Assembly: GCA_002104895.1 (NCBI GenBank)
Contig: MCFG01000233.1
Location: 1-64,000, forward strand
Source of the DNA: Anaeromyces robustus
Taxonomy: Eukaryota; Neocallimastigomycota; Neocallimastigomycetes; Neocallimastigales; Neocallimastigaceae
Reading direction: 5' to 3'
DNA: 64,000 bases
Shown here: positions 25,219 to 37,433 of the stretch, one piece after another
Layout of the letters: each line of letters starts with the position of its first letter
Position numbering within the stretch: the stretch's first letter is position 1
Position numbers and translations under genes: made by a program
Notes under the pieces: model-generated
Database searches by the model: none
What the model was told of the DNA's origin: nothing
The model's input: only the letters and a program-made list of their open reading frames with translations

Positions 25219-25916
25219 GGGAAGTGTGCATTTCGGCAATGTATTTCGTAAATGTATTGTGCAATAAAATAACGTATTTTTTAAATGTATTATATTGTGG
25301 CTTATAAATTAGGTTAGATAATAAAATATTATATTATTAAAACTTAAATGTTAATTATTGATTCAAAGAGTCAAATTTATATTATATTTCATTAACATTA
25401 AAGTAAAAGTATTGCTAAACATGAAACCAATTTATTAGTGGCATATTCTTTTTATTAATATTTCTTTTTTTTTTTATTTAAATTATGAAATAAATAAAAT
25501 ATTAATTTAAGTGAAATTTAAAATTTATATATATAATTCTTTAAATTATGAAATAAATAAAATATTAATTTAAGTGAAATTTAAAATTTATATATATAAT
25601 TCTTTAAATTATGAAATAAATAAAATATTAATTTAAGTGAAATTTAAAATTTATATATATAATTCTTTAAATTATGAAATAAATAAAATATTAATTTATA
25701 TTTATAATTCAAGTATTAAACATATAATTCAATATTTTTATAAGAATATTATTTATTCAAAGAATACAAGTACTAGTAGATAAACTCTCTTAAAAAAATT
25801 TTTTATATAAATGTGGCGGCATTAAAAATTTATATACATTTACAATATGAAATATGGCGTAAAGGGCCTGTCAATGCAAAAAATTTCATGTACATTGCCG
25901 AAATGCACACTTCCCC
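25219..25916. mobile_element. Non-autonomous inverted-repeat DNA element, copy B
   Basis: Second copy of the element at 9904-10468, 698 bp here. The left end is GGGAAGTGTGCATTTCGGC then AATGTA. The right end is TACATTGCCGAAATGCACAC then TTCCCC, giving 25-26 bp inverted termini that confirm the true outer ends of the family. Shared internal landmarks are AATAACGTATT and TATATTGTGGCTTATAAATT near the left, and CAAGTACTAGTAG, ATGTGGCGGC and AATGCAAAAAATTTCATG near the right. No transposase gene is present. No convincing target-site duplication flanks it (left side poly-T, right side TAGACTCA), so one edge may have mutated. The extra length relative to copy A comes partly from its 63-bp internal array and partly from unique AT-rich segments on either side of it. 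Confidence 0.85.
25485..25690. repeat. Internal tandem array of MITE copy B (exact 63-bp units)
   Basis: Starts at 25485, 25548, 25611 and 25674 give an exact 63-bp period for three full units plus a partial one. Each starts ATGAAATAAATAAAATATTA, then ATTTAAGTGAAATTTAAAA. Compared with copy A each unit has extra bases (ATTTAAG instead of AG and a longer TATATATA), so the unit itself diverged before amplification or was homogenised afterwards. Confidence 0.9.
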
Positions 25917-27721
25917 TAGACTCATATTTTTTTACATATATAATTGTATTTAATATGTTAAATTTTTTCATGATAATTATTGCTTTATTATTCACTCAAT
26001 CAAGTTCTTTCTTTTATGATAGTTATTGTTTTATTGTTCACTCTGTCTATCAAGTTCTTTCTTTCATGATAATTATTGTTTTATCGTTCACTCTATCCTC
26101 TATCTATTAAGTTCTTTCATTATAATTATTATTTTATTGTTCACTCTATCTATCAAGTTCTTTCATGATAATTTTTTAGTCTTTTAATTCTTTTTTGATT
26201 TATTATATATTACTTTATTATATTTATTATCATTTATTACATTTTAATATATATGTATAATATATATATATTTTTACATGATGATGAAATAAACACACAT
26301 TAATATTTATATATATATATATATATATATTAATATTTTTTTTTAATTATATAAATCAAATAGTAATATATAACAAAAAAAAAAAAAAGAAAAAAGAAAA
26401 ACAAAAAAAAAGAAAAAAGAAAAACAAAACAAAAGAAAATTTATATTTTATTTAATCTTTAATATCTTAGTAAAATTTTTACTATTAGTCTTTATTACAT
26501 TTCATTATCGACTAATTCTCCATGCTACGAGTCGCTACGCTTTATCTCACATGTTCACCCTGTCTACCACTTCATTTCATATATATATATTTTATACATA
26601 AAAATAACATATTTATGTCATTTATACATATATTTAAACAATATATCATAATAATAATAATAATAAAAACCTATATATATAAATATTATAAATACTATAT
26701 TATTTTATATATATATTTTTATATATATATTTTACATATATTTTATCAAAAGGATTAGAACATAAAAAGGCAATTATTGAAAATAAAAAAATTTAGATTA
26801 GTTAAATCAATTATTAGTTAGTAAGAATAATAAAAATAAAATAGTAAAATAGAATATTATTTAAAAAAAAATTAGTAAATTCCTGTTAAATATAAAATAG
26901 TAAAATAGAATATTATTTTAAAAAAATATTAAATTCCTGTTAATGAACTTATTGATACTTATTTACACCAAATAGTTTTAGAAATTTTATGAGAAATATA
27001 AAAAAATATTATAAAGAATATTAAACTTAATAACTATGATAATAAAATAAAATATAATCAATATTTCATTTTCATTTTCATTTTCTTTTTTTATAATTAT
27101 AATAAAAAAACAATGATTGATCTGGATACTGGATATATCTTAATATAAAACAATTTTATAATAAAAAAAAGCATATATATAATATAATATAAAGTATAGC
27201 AACATATTGGTGTTTTTGAATAATTATATTTAGATAATATTATGTATATATAATTTACAAGTTCAATTATGAATAATATAAACTTTTTATTATTATTATT
27301 TTTTATCCGATTGAAGATAATAAAAAAAATAATACTTATCTTGTATATAATTTATATTATATAAACATTATTAAACATTTAATATTTTTAAGATTATTAA
27401 GTAATTAATTATAATTATACTATATATATATTTTTTAAATCCACACAATTTATTTATTGTAATATGATATTTTATCTTCCTTTTTATAACTTTTATAATA
27501 AATAGATTAAGAATTAAGAGTTAAAAATACTGTTTTTCCTTTTTTATATTATTAATAATCAACTACTCATTATAAATAAACAATTCAATAATTGTTACTT
27601 TTTTTTTTTTTTTTACTTTTTTAATCCACAATTTACTTTAATATAATATAATATACTATAATATAATATAATATACTATAATATAATATAATATATAAAT
27701 AAAAATAAAATAAAATAAATG

Positions 27722-27759
<38 letters not shown>

Positions 27760-28263
27760 TTACTGTTTTTCCATATTTTTATGTTTTTTCTTTTTATATT
27801 ACTAATTAAAAAAAAAATAATTATATATTAATTTGATAATAATTTGATTATTAATCATATAATCCAATTTATTTATTAATTAATTGATTATTTATTTAGT
27901 TAATTATATTTCATTCATTCATTTATTAGTTTATTTACTAGTTTATTTATTTATTTATTAGATTAATTTGTTAATTTATTACCAATAAAACTTTTCTTTT
28001 TTTTTTTTAATTTTTAAAGTTTTTCAAATCAATAATTAAATTAATTTTAAAAATAAAGAAAAGAAATAAATTAATTAAAAAAAATAAAAAAAAAAATTAA
28101 ATTGAAAATTATAAATAATAAGATTTATTAGAATAATAATAATAATAATAAAAATAAAAAAAAAATCATACGATAAAATAAAAAGTAAACAATTTTTTCT
28201 TTTTTTTTTTAGTTTAATTTATGTTTATTAATAATTCTCTAATCATAAATTTTATCATAATAA

Positions 28264-28335
<72 letters not shown>

Positions 28336-28526
28336 AAATAATAAATAATAATTAATAAATAATAATAAATAATAGTTAATATTTTTATTTTATTAATATT
28401 TTATTAATATTTTATTTATTTTATATTTTATTAATATTTATAGTTTATGATAAAAATTTTATAATTTTTTTTTTAAATATTGTTTAATAAATAATAAATA
28501 AATAAATAAATAAATATAGCTAAATA

Positions 28527-28578
<52 letters not shown>

Positions 28579-30324
28579 AAAGAATTACTATTTAAGAAAC
28601 GAAATAAAAAAAATTTTCCTATTTGCTAATCAGCCAAGTTGTTTAATATAAAAAATGATAAAATAATAGTTAAACTTAACTTAAATTTATAATCTTTTTA
28701 TATAAAAGAAAAAATCACGTAATTTTTTTTTTTTCAAAAATCACCAAAATTTTGTTAATAATATTATAATTGAAAATAATAAATAATAATTGAAAATAAT
28801 AATAATAATAATAAGAATAATAATAAATAATATTGCTAGATTAATATTATTTTAATAACTTTTTTTTCTTTTTTTAGCCAATATTTATATTTATTAAATA
28901 AAACTTAACAATAAACAAAATGATTTTAACAATAATAATAATAATAATAATAATAATAAGTAATATTAATCATAATCCTAATTTATTTATTTATTTATTA
29001 TTATTATTATTATTATGAATAAAGAAAAAAAAAAAACGGAGTTAAGCTTTTTTTTTTATTCTTTTAATTTGATACATTTTTTTTTATTTTTTTACTAAAT
29101 GAAATTTCCTTAATATTCCTTTTAAATACTTTGAAAAGTTTAATTTATTATTTATTATTTATTATTTCTTTTATGATTAAAATATTACTTATTTATTTTC
29201 CTTTTAATTAATAAAATAAAAGATTATATATTCCTTTTTTTTTTAATTATTAAAATTTAATGATTATATATATATATATAAAAGTAAATTATTGAACATT
29301 ATTATATTATATTTCAACTTTTTTTTTCAATTATTAATTGTTTTTCTTTTATTATTATTATTAATGTTATTTATTTAAAAACTAATATTATTTATTAAAA
29401 AGTATTTGGATCATTGTTAAGTATTATTTTATTGATAAATTCTTTTTTTTTTTTTTTTTTTATCAATTAAGATAAGAAATAAAAAAAATAAAAAAATAAA
29501 ACTTTAATTTTTTTTTTTTTCAATAATCACCAGTTTTTTTTTTATTTTTTTTTTCATTTTTTATTTAATTTAAAGTTTTTGTGATAAATTAAAATAATTA
29601 AAAATAAACTCATCAGTGTACCACAAATTAACTTTTTTGGTAATTTTAATATATTTATTTATTAAAATAAAAAGAAAAAAAATACCAAATTTTATTTTGT
29701 TTTTTCTTTTTTTTTTTTTTAATAATAAGAAAAATAATAATTTTATCATTAAATAATTGAAAAATATTTATAGTAATATTTATAATAATATTAATAATAA
29801 TATTTATAATAATAATAATAATATTAATTATCATTTATTATTTTTTATAGTTTATATAAATTATAAAATAAAGATTATATATGTTTTTATTATATATGTT
29901 TTTTATTATTATTATTATTTTATTTCTATCTTTTCATTTATTTTTATTATTTTTTAATTTAAATATTAAAAGCATAAAAGTTAACAAAAGTCCGGAATAA
30001 TTATGCAATCATTATAAAACTTTATTTATACTACATTACTATTTAATTTAAAATTAATTTAAAAAAAAATGAAAAAAAAATAATCACCATTTTTTTTTTT
30101 ATTATTATTAATGATTATTTACACTGCCAAATTTGTTTAACATTTAAGGTTTACCCTTATTTTTTTTATAATAAGTAAATAAATAAGTAAATCATTAATA
30201 ATGATGTAATATTTCTTTTATAAGAAAAAAAGGATAATAAAACAAATTAATAATTTAATCTTTATTTATATTTTATATCTATTTCCGCCTGTTTCCATTA
30301 ATTTTATAATGAAAGAAAAAAAAA
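25917..30324. other. Intergenic region between the second MITE and the peroxidase genes
   Basis: No gene was recognised. Contents include a degenerate array at 25967-26175 (units of about 45-54 bp containing CATGATAATTATTG, then TTCACTCTATC and AAGTTCTTTC); a GC-richer stretch at about 26500-26580 with GCTACGAGTCGCTACGC; (ATT)n at 27724-27760; AAAT arrays at 28260-28335 and 28500-28576; and, from about 29100, sequence that is duplicated in front of the second peroxidase gene. Confidence 0.55.
25967..26175. repeat. Degenerate tandem array of about 45-54 bp units
   Basis: Units begin near 25969, 26015, 26065, 26119 and 26164 with (C/T)AT(G/T)ATAATTATT, followed by TTTTATTGTTCACTCTATC and TATCAAGTTCTTTC. 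It lies directly outside the right end of MITE copy B and is older than the perfect arrays, judging from substitutions. Confidence 0.75.
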
Positions 30325-30332
30325 TATAAATA
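30325..30332 (+). promoter_or_regulatory. Probable TATA box of peroxidase gene 1
   Basis: TATAAATA, 125 bp before the ATG, followed by ATCAAATTTTTACC and a poly-T run. The equivalent element precedes the second peroxidase gene (33496-33503) inside a matching block (GAAAG upstream, CAAATTTTT downstream), which supports a conserved core promoter rather than chance in AT-rich DNA. Confidence 0.5.
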
Positions 30333-30456
30333 TGATCAAATTTTTACCTTTTTTTTTTTTTTTTAATTTATCTTTTATAGATTTAAAAACATTTCTAAAT
30401 ATTAAAAATAAATAAAATAAAGTAAAATATAATATAATAAAATAAAATAAAAAAAA

Positions 30457-30999
30457 ATGAGTATCTACGATATTAAAGTTAAGAACAGACAAGGTGAAGA
30501 AGTTAGCTTAGCTGACTTTAAAGACAAAGTTTTAATTATTGTTAATACTGCTACTGGTTGTGGATTTACCCCACAATATGAAGGTTTAGAAAAATTATAT
30601 AAAGAATATCATGATAAGGGATTAGAAATTTTAGATTTCCCATGTAATCAATTTGGTCATCAAGCTCCAGGTACTGATGATGAAATTCATCAATTCTGTA
30701 CTCTTAAATATAATACTACTTTTGATCAATTCCAGAAAATTGATGTTAATGGTGAAAATGCTTCTCCATTATATAAATTCTTAAAAGAACAAATAAAAGA
30801 TGATGTTATTAATGGTCTTGCTAATAAAATGGCTATGAAAGGTGTTAAAGCTATTAGTTCTACTACTAAAAAACCTGGAGATATTAAATGGAATTTCACT
30901 AAATTTTTAGTTGATAAACAAGGAAAGGTTATTGAAAGATATTCTCCAACTTATAAACCAAAAGAAATGGAAAGTAAAGTTAAAGAATTATTAAATTAA
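30457..30999 (+). CDS. Glutathione peroxidase family protein, copy 1
   Basis: Intronless, 180 aa. Thiol peroxidase of the glutathione/thioredoxin peroxidase family; in this Cys-type branch the physiological reductant is usually thioredoxin. The motif NTATGCGFTPQYEGLE carries the peroxidatic Cys35. FPCNQFGHQ has the catalytic Gln69, and KWNF has Trp145 and Asn146, completing the tetrad. Cys81 (in FCTLKY) is positioned as the resolving Cys. An extended loop at about 111-139 before GDIKWNF, and wording such as GLEILDFPCNQFGHQAPGTD, are typical of Firmicutes-type enzymes, suggesting bacterial origin. There is no targeting signal, so it is probably cytosolic. It starts at the only ATG with a full N-terminal domain. 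It is 95% identical (9 substitutions in 180) to the gene at 33694, its tandem duplicate. Role: removal of peroxides, relevant to an oxygen-sensitive host. Confidence 0.96.
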   Translation: MSIYDIKVKNRQGEEVSLADFKDKVLIIVNTATGCGFTPQYEGLEKLYKEYHDKGLEILDFPCNQFGHQAPGTDDEIHQFCTLKYNTTFDQFQKIDVNGENASPLYKFLKEQIKDDVINGLANKMAMKGVKAISSTTKKPGDIKWNFTKFLVDKQGKVIERYSPTYKPKEMESKVKELLN

Positions 31000-31025
31000 A
31001 ACTAAAATTCTATAAATATTAAAAA

Positions 31026-31056
<31 letters not shown>

Positions 31057-32002
31057 TAAGTAAACATTTATATTAAAAAGATATTTGTTATAATTAAAAT
31101 AAACAAATATATAAAAATTAAAAAAAAAAAATATATATATATAATAAATCTATATATATAAATAAAATAGAATAGAATAGAATAAAATGATATAAAATAA
31201 AGATAATAAATAAATACTTTATTTTGTTAAAAAAAATATATATATATAAAATAAAATAAAATAAAATAAAATAACTATCATGCATTATATATATAAAAAA
31301 AAACTATCATGTATTAAATAAAAAAACTATCATGTATTAAAATATAAACATTATTATACTATAAAAAAAAAACATAAATAAATAAAATAAATAAATAAAA
31401 TAAATAAATAAAATAAATAAATAAAATAAATAAATAAAATAAATAAATATAAAAATAAATATAAAAAAAAATATTAAAATAAAAGAAAAGCCTTTTTAAA
31501 CTTTTTTTTCTTGTTATAATGTTAAATTATATATTAAATTTAAGCATGTATATGTTCACACATGTATATATAAATTAGTATTTCTAATGATATACTTTTA
31601 ATGATCCATCTTACCCCACAAATTGTTACTTTTCTTTTCTAATTATTTTAAATTTTAAATCCTTTACCCCACAATTTATCTTTTAGATATATATATGTTT
31701 CTTTTCTTTCTTTCTTTTTTTTTTTTTTTTATAGTATTTATAAATAAAATGTCATTTTTAAACAAAAGGTTAAATATATTGTTTCTGTTTGAAAATGTAA
31801 ATAAAATAAATAATAATAATAATAATAATTCAAAATAATAATGTAAATAAACATAATGTAATAATAATAATATAATGTAAAATAATAAATAATAATAATA
31901 AATAATAATAATAATAATTAATAATAATAATAATAAATAATAATAATAATAATAGTTAATAATAATAATTAATAATAATAATAATAATAATAAATAATAA
32001 TA

Positions 32003-32049
<47 letters not shown>

Positions 32050-32394
32050 TTATAATAATAAATAATAATAATAAATAATAATAATAATAAATAATAAATA
32101 ATAATAATAATAAATAATAAATAATAACATAATAATAATAATAATAATAATAATTAATAATAATAGATAATAATAAAAATAATAATAGATAATATTAGTA
32201 ATAAATAATATCCACAAATTTATATAATTATATATTTTTAATTATCGGTGATTTAAACTCATAATATTTTATAATCATTTTTTTTATGAATAGAAATACA
32301 AATAAATATTAATAATATTATAATTAACTTTTTTTTTTTTTATACAAAATGAATATTCCTTAATATTCATTTTTATACACTATACAAAGTTTAA
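31000..32394. other. Spacer between peroxidase genes, repeats only
   Basis: The spacer holds the 3' flank of copy 1 with (ACAAA)n and ATAAA repeats (about 31370-31450), a repeated phrase ACTATCATGTATTAAA near 31270-31340, and a long (AAT)n array at 31810-32199. The start of the second duplication unit lies near 32345. No gene is seen. Confidence 0.6.
31810..32199. repeat. (AAT)n microsatellite with AAAT interruptions
   Basis: About 390 bp of AAT/TAA units with interspersed AAAT, AATTAAT and single C or G variants. Confidence 0.9.
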
Positions 32395-32506
32395 TTTATT
32401 TTTCTTTTTTTTTTCTCCATTTATGTTTTATTTTACGTTTTTTTAATTATTAAAATCTAAAAATGAAAAATAAAACATAAATGGAGAAAAAAAAAAGAAA
32501 AATAAA
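32395..32506. repeat. 40-bp perfect inverted repeat
   Basis: Arms at 32395-32434 and 32467-32506 are exact reverse complements (40 of 40), with a 32-nt loop. The arm includes a run of ten T, then CTCCATTTATGTTTTATTTT. The matching region of the first duplication unit (around 29150-29200) lacks it, so it arose after the duplication or was lost from the first copy. It could form a cruciform in DNA, or a long double-stranded stem if transcribed. Confidence 0.9.
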
Positions 32507-33495
32507 GAAATATATTAACAGTTATTATAAAAAAAAATAATAACAATTACTATTTTAAAAAAAAAATTAATTATAGTAAATATTTATATAATATTATTTA
32601 CTTTTTATAAATAATCTATTCTTTTTCCAACTTTGTTTTTTTTTTTTTATAATTTATTATTATTACTAATAATTTATTAATATTAATAGTATTTATTTAA
32701 AAAGTATTTTAAAATCCTTGTTAAGCCTTGTTAAAACATTACTAAAACATTAGTTTATTGAATGATGATTTGATAATAATTTAAACTTGTTTATTTTATT
32801 TTATTTTTAATAATCACCAGTTTTTTTTTTTTTTTTTTTGTTATTTTTTATTTTTATTTTATTTAATTATTTTTTTTTTAAAATAAACTCATCAATGTAC
32901 CACAAAATTAACTTTTTTGGTAATTATTTTAATAATTTAATAATTAAAAAAAAATTATTTTTAGTAATATTAAATATTTAATCATAATATTATTTAATAA
33001 TATTTAATAAAAAATTATTAATTAAAATTTATTATTATTTATAATTTATATAGAAAATAAAGAGAACAAAAAGTTACAAAAAAAAAAACAGGAACAATTA
33101 TAAATTATAATAAAAACTTTATTTATACATAACAGTATTATTTTTAAATTTAAAATTTATAAAAGTTATATGGAATAAAATAAAAAAAATATAAAAAAAA
33201 ATATATGATAATAATGTAAATTATTATCCTATTTTAAATGATTATTTACACTGCCTAATTTATATTTATTATTTTTAAAATTTACTCTTATTTTATTTTA
33301 TTTTTTTTTTCTTTCTTTTTATAGTATTATTAATAAATTATTAGTAATGAATTTTTATATGAAAAAAGGATTATATAATTAATTAATTAATAATTTTTAA
33401 TAAATTTAACTTTTTTAACTATTTATCTCAAACGTAAACCCAACTCCGCTTTTTCCATTAATTATACTAATGAAAGTTAAAAAAAAACAAAAAAA

Positions 33496-33503
33496 TATAA
33501 ATA
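33496..33503 (+). promoter_or_regulatory. Probable TATA box of peroxidase gene 2
   Basis: TATAAATA 191 bp before the ATG, followed by GGACCAAATTTTTCC and poly-T. It matches the arrangement in front of gene 1. The distance to the ATG differs because the AT leader between them expanded. Confidence 0.5.
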
Positions 33504-33693
33504 GGACCAAATTTTTCCTTTTTTTTTTTTTTAATATATATATTTTTCCATAATAGTTTACTAAAAAAATTAATAAAAAAAAAGGGAATAAATAATAAAT
33601 AAAATAAATAAAGTTACAATCAGTTAAACTTAAAAAAAATAATATAAAATAAAATAAAATAAAATAAATAAAATATAACATAATAAAAACAAA

Positions 33694-34245
33694 ATGAGTA
33701 TTTACGATATTAAAGTTAAGAATAGACAAGGTGAAGAAGTTAGCTTAGCTGACTTTAAAGATAAAGTTTTAATTATTGTTAATACTGCTACTGGTTGTGG
33801 TTTTACTCCACAATATGAAGGTTTAGAAAATTTATATAAAGATTATCATGATAAGGGATTAGAAATTTTAGATTTCCCATGTAATCAATTTGGTCATCAA
33901 GCTCCAGGTACTGATGATGAAATTCATGAATTTTGTACTCTTAAATATAATACTACTTTTGATCAATTTCAAAAGATTGATGTTAATGGTGATGATGCTT
34001 CTCCATTATATGTATTTTTAAAAGAACAAATAAAGGATGATGTTATTAATGGTCTTGCTAATAAAATGGCTATGAAAGGTGTTCAAGCCATTAGTTCTAC
34101 TACTAAAAAACCTGGAGATATTAAATGGAATTTCACTAAATTTTTAGTTGATAAACAAGGAAAAGTTGTAGAAAGATATTCTCCAACTTATAAACCAAAA
34201 GAAATGGAAGATAAAGTTAAGGAATTATTAAACTTAAGTTCCTAA
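33694..34245 (+). CDS. Glutathione peroxidase family protein, copy 2
   Basis: Intronless, 183 aa. Tandem duplicate of the 30457 gene with the same catalytic set (Cys35, Gln69, Trp145, Asn146) and putative resolving Cys81. Differences are mostly conservative surface changes (K46N, E50D, Q79E, E100D, N101D, K107V, K131Q, I159V, S173D) plus three extra C-terminal residues (LSS). Coding conservation against heavily diverged flanks indicates selection on both copies. The upstream block AAATAAACTCATCAATGTACC (about 810 bp before the start), the ACACTGCC block and the TATA region are shared with copy 1, so expression may be similar, perhaps with dosage as the benefit. Likely a cytosolic thioredoxin-dependent peroxidase; substrate preference is unknown. 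Confidence 0.96.
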   Translation: MSIYDIKVKNRQGEEVSLADFKDKVLIIVNTATGCGFTPQYEGLENLYKDYHDKGLEILDFPCNQFGHQAPGTDDEIHEFCTLKYNTTFDQFQKIDVNGDDASPLYVFLKEQIKDDVINGLANKMAMKGVQAISSTTKKPGDIKWNFTKFLVDKQGKVVERYSPTYKPKEMEDKVKELLNLSS

Positions 34246-35526
<1,281 letters not shown>

Positions 35527-36174
35527 TTAAGAATTATTACTTTTTCTTAATTTATCATTTTTAATTTCATCAAAGCAAATTCCAAGAGCTAACATTAAAG
35601 AAATATCAACTCCTGGTGCTATATCAACGTGATAATTATCTTTACTTGTCAAAATTAATTTTGCATCAAATTTTCTATGAATTTTACAAATTAATGGAGC
35701 ATTTTCACTTTCACCATAGAATATTCCACAAGAATTTCCAATTAAATCATATTTCATTTTAAGAACTTCATTTTCACCTGTTAATTTATTTTTAAATTCA
35801 ACAAGAGAAGTTTTTGAAAAAATAGCAGTTTTTGGGCAAATAGTTGCAATAATATTTGCTTCATTTTCACCAGAAAAAATAATCATTTTTTTCTTTAAGG
35901 CAATAATATTTTTATTTTGGATATTAAATAAAGGTTTATTATTAATATCATAAATATTTTTTTTACTTTTAATATTAAAAGCTTTTCCTTTACATTTAAA
36001 ATAGGATACATCATTAGTATCTTTAATAGTAAAATCATCCCCTGATAAAGAAAATATTTTTTCTTTTAATAATAATGTAACTGGCTTATTAAGAACAAAT
36101 CGTTCATCAACAGCTACAACAGAGGTTTTTGGAGAAGAAAGTGGTGAATCGGCAAATTTATTCATTAAACCCAT
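35527..36174 (-). CDS. LURP-one-related / tubby C-terminal-like protein
   Basis: Intronless, 215 aa. The protein looks like one LURP-one-related (LOR) domain, the plasma-membrane or lipid-binding beta-barrel fold shared with the Tubby C-terminus and scramblase-like proteins. The repeated short strand pattern fits: FSLSGDDFTIKDTND at about 41-55, FNIKSKKNIYDINNKPLFNI at 66-85, ALKKKMIIFSGE at 92-103. The closing hydrophobic helix at 183-204 (VDIAPGVDISLMLALGICFD) is the most diagnostic part of the family. The N-terminal 22 residues are Ser/Pro-rich, and there is no signal peptide. The ligand and role are unknown for fungal members. It is transcribed divergently from the presequence-bearing gene at 37434. 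The start is the first ATG; the flanks carry no obvious extra exons. Confidence 0.85.
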   Translation of the reverse strand: MGLMNKFADSPLSSPKTSVVAVDERFVLNKPVTLLLKEKIFSLSGDDFTIKDTNDVSYFKCKGKAFNIKSKKNIYDINNKPLFNIQNKNIIALKKKMIIFSGENEANIIATICPKTAIFSKTSLVEFKNKLTGENEVLKMKYDLIGNSCGIFYGESENAPLICKIHRKFDAKLILTSKDNYHVDIAPGVDISLMLALGICFDEIKNDKLRKSNNS

Positions 36175-37433
36175 TTTTTTTTTTTAATTACTAATTATTA
36201 ATTATTAATTATTAAATATTAATTAGTTTTTAATTTTAATTTTATTTTATTATTATTTTATTATTATTTATTTAGTTTTTTTTTGTATTTTTTATTTTTT
36301 AAAGAAAAAAAAAAAAAGTAAACTTTATTTCATTTTATATATGAAATAAATAAATAAATAAATAAATAAATATATAAATAAATAAATTTTTCCATCATAA
36401 ATGTAATTGAAATAAATTAAAAAAAAAAGTTTTAATTTTTAATTTTACTTAAAACAGAAAGTAATTAAATTAAATTTCATCTATCAAATAATAAAAAAAA
36501 AATTTTTTTTTAATATTTTAATATATTATTAAGTTTGGCTTGTATACATTAACAAATCTCAATAAAAAATACTACATCAAGTTTTATTAATTTTATTTTT
36601 TTTTAAGGCAGTAATAAATACAGTTAATTATAATAATTTAATAATTAATCATTAAGTACTTTTTTTATTAAATAATACTAAATACTATATATTATAAACA
36701 ATAATATCATAATATCATAATATCATATATTAATAATAATAATAATAGTAATAATAATAATATCATAATCTCATAATCTCATATATTAATATTATTATTA
36801 TTATTATTAATTTGTATAATATTAATTATAATTTTTTTCCTTTATCTCAAGTATTTTATTATTTTAAATATATTAGTCTGACATAAATATTTTATTTTAT
36901 AATTTATTAATTATTAAATTCTTTTGTTCTTTTTTTCTTTTTTATAATACTATTACAATATATAAAATATTTTTTAAAATTTTTGATTATTACAAAAATT
37001 TTATGTAATCTTATGATTTTATGTTATTTTGTAATAAATCTATGTATGAATATTTTTATATTGAAATAAAGTATTAATTTATTATTATTATTATTATAAT
37101 TATTATTATTATTATTAAAAATAAATTCTAAATAATAATAAAACTAAATTCTAAATAATAATAATAGAAAATTAATTATAAAATAATAATTATAATTATA
37201 ATATTATATATAATTATAATAATAATAATATATAATATATATTAATAATAATAATATATATTATAAGAATATATATATATATATATAATAATAATAAGAA
37301 AATAATAAAAATTTTATTTCTTTTCTTTAAAAATAAAATAAAATAAAATAATATATATATAAATTTAATAATCGAAATTTTACTTTGTTGTATCAGCCAT
37401 TTTAAAATTTTTAGAAATTGATTTAATTTCAAA
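36175..37433. other. Divergent intergenic region
   Basis: About 1.26 kb between two divergently transcribed genes, so it holds both promoters. It contains AAAT repeats (36345-36385) and a repeated ATATCATA/ATCTCATA cluster (36710-36785). The last 50 bases before 37434 are less repetitive (a 5' leader). No binding motif was recognised. Confidence 0.6.

Larger units (their letters stand above)
29100..31615 (+). repeat. Segmental duplication, first copy (contains peroxidase gene 1)
   Basis: Landmarks in the same order occur about 3.24-3.30 kb downstream: TTCCTTAATATTC near 29108; the block AAATAAACTCATC(A/G)TGTACC at 29602 (paired with 32881); TTATTTACACTGCC near 30116 (paired near 33242); the coding gene; and ATGATCCATCTT at 31601 (paired with 34903). 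Non-coding parts have drifted heavily while these islands remain. Boundaries are approximate. Confidence 0.75.

Noticed and set aside
25847-26110. 87-codon open frame starting inside MITE copy B
   Set aside because: It crosses the element's right inverted terminus and runs into the adjacent tandem array; not conserved in copy A.
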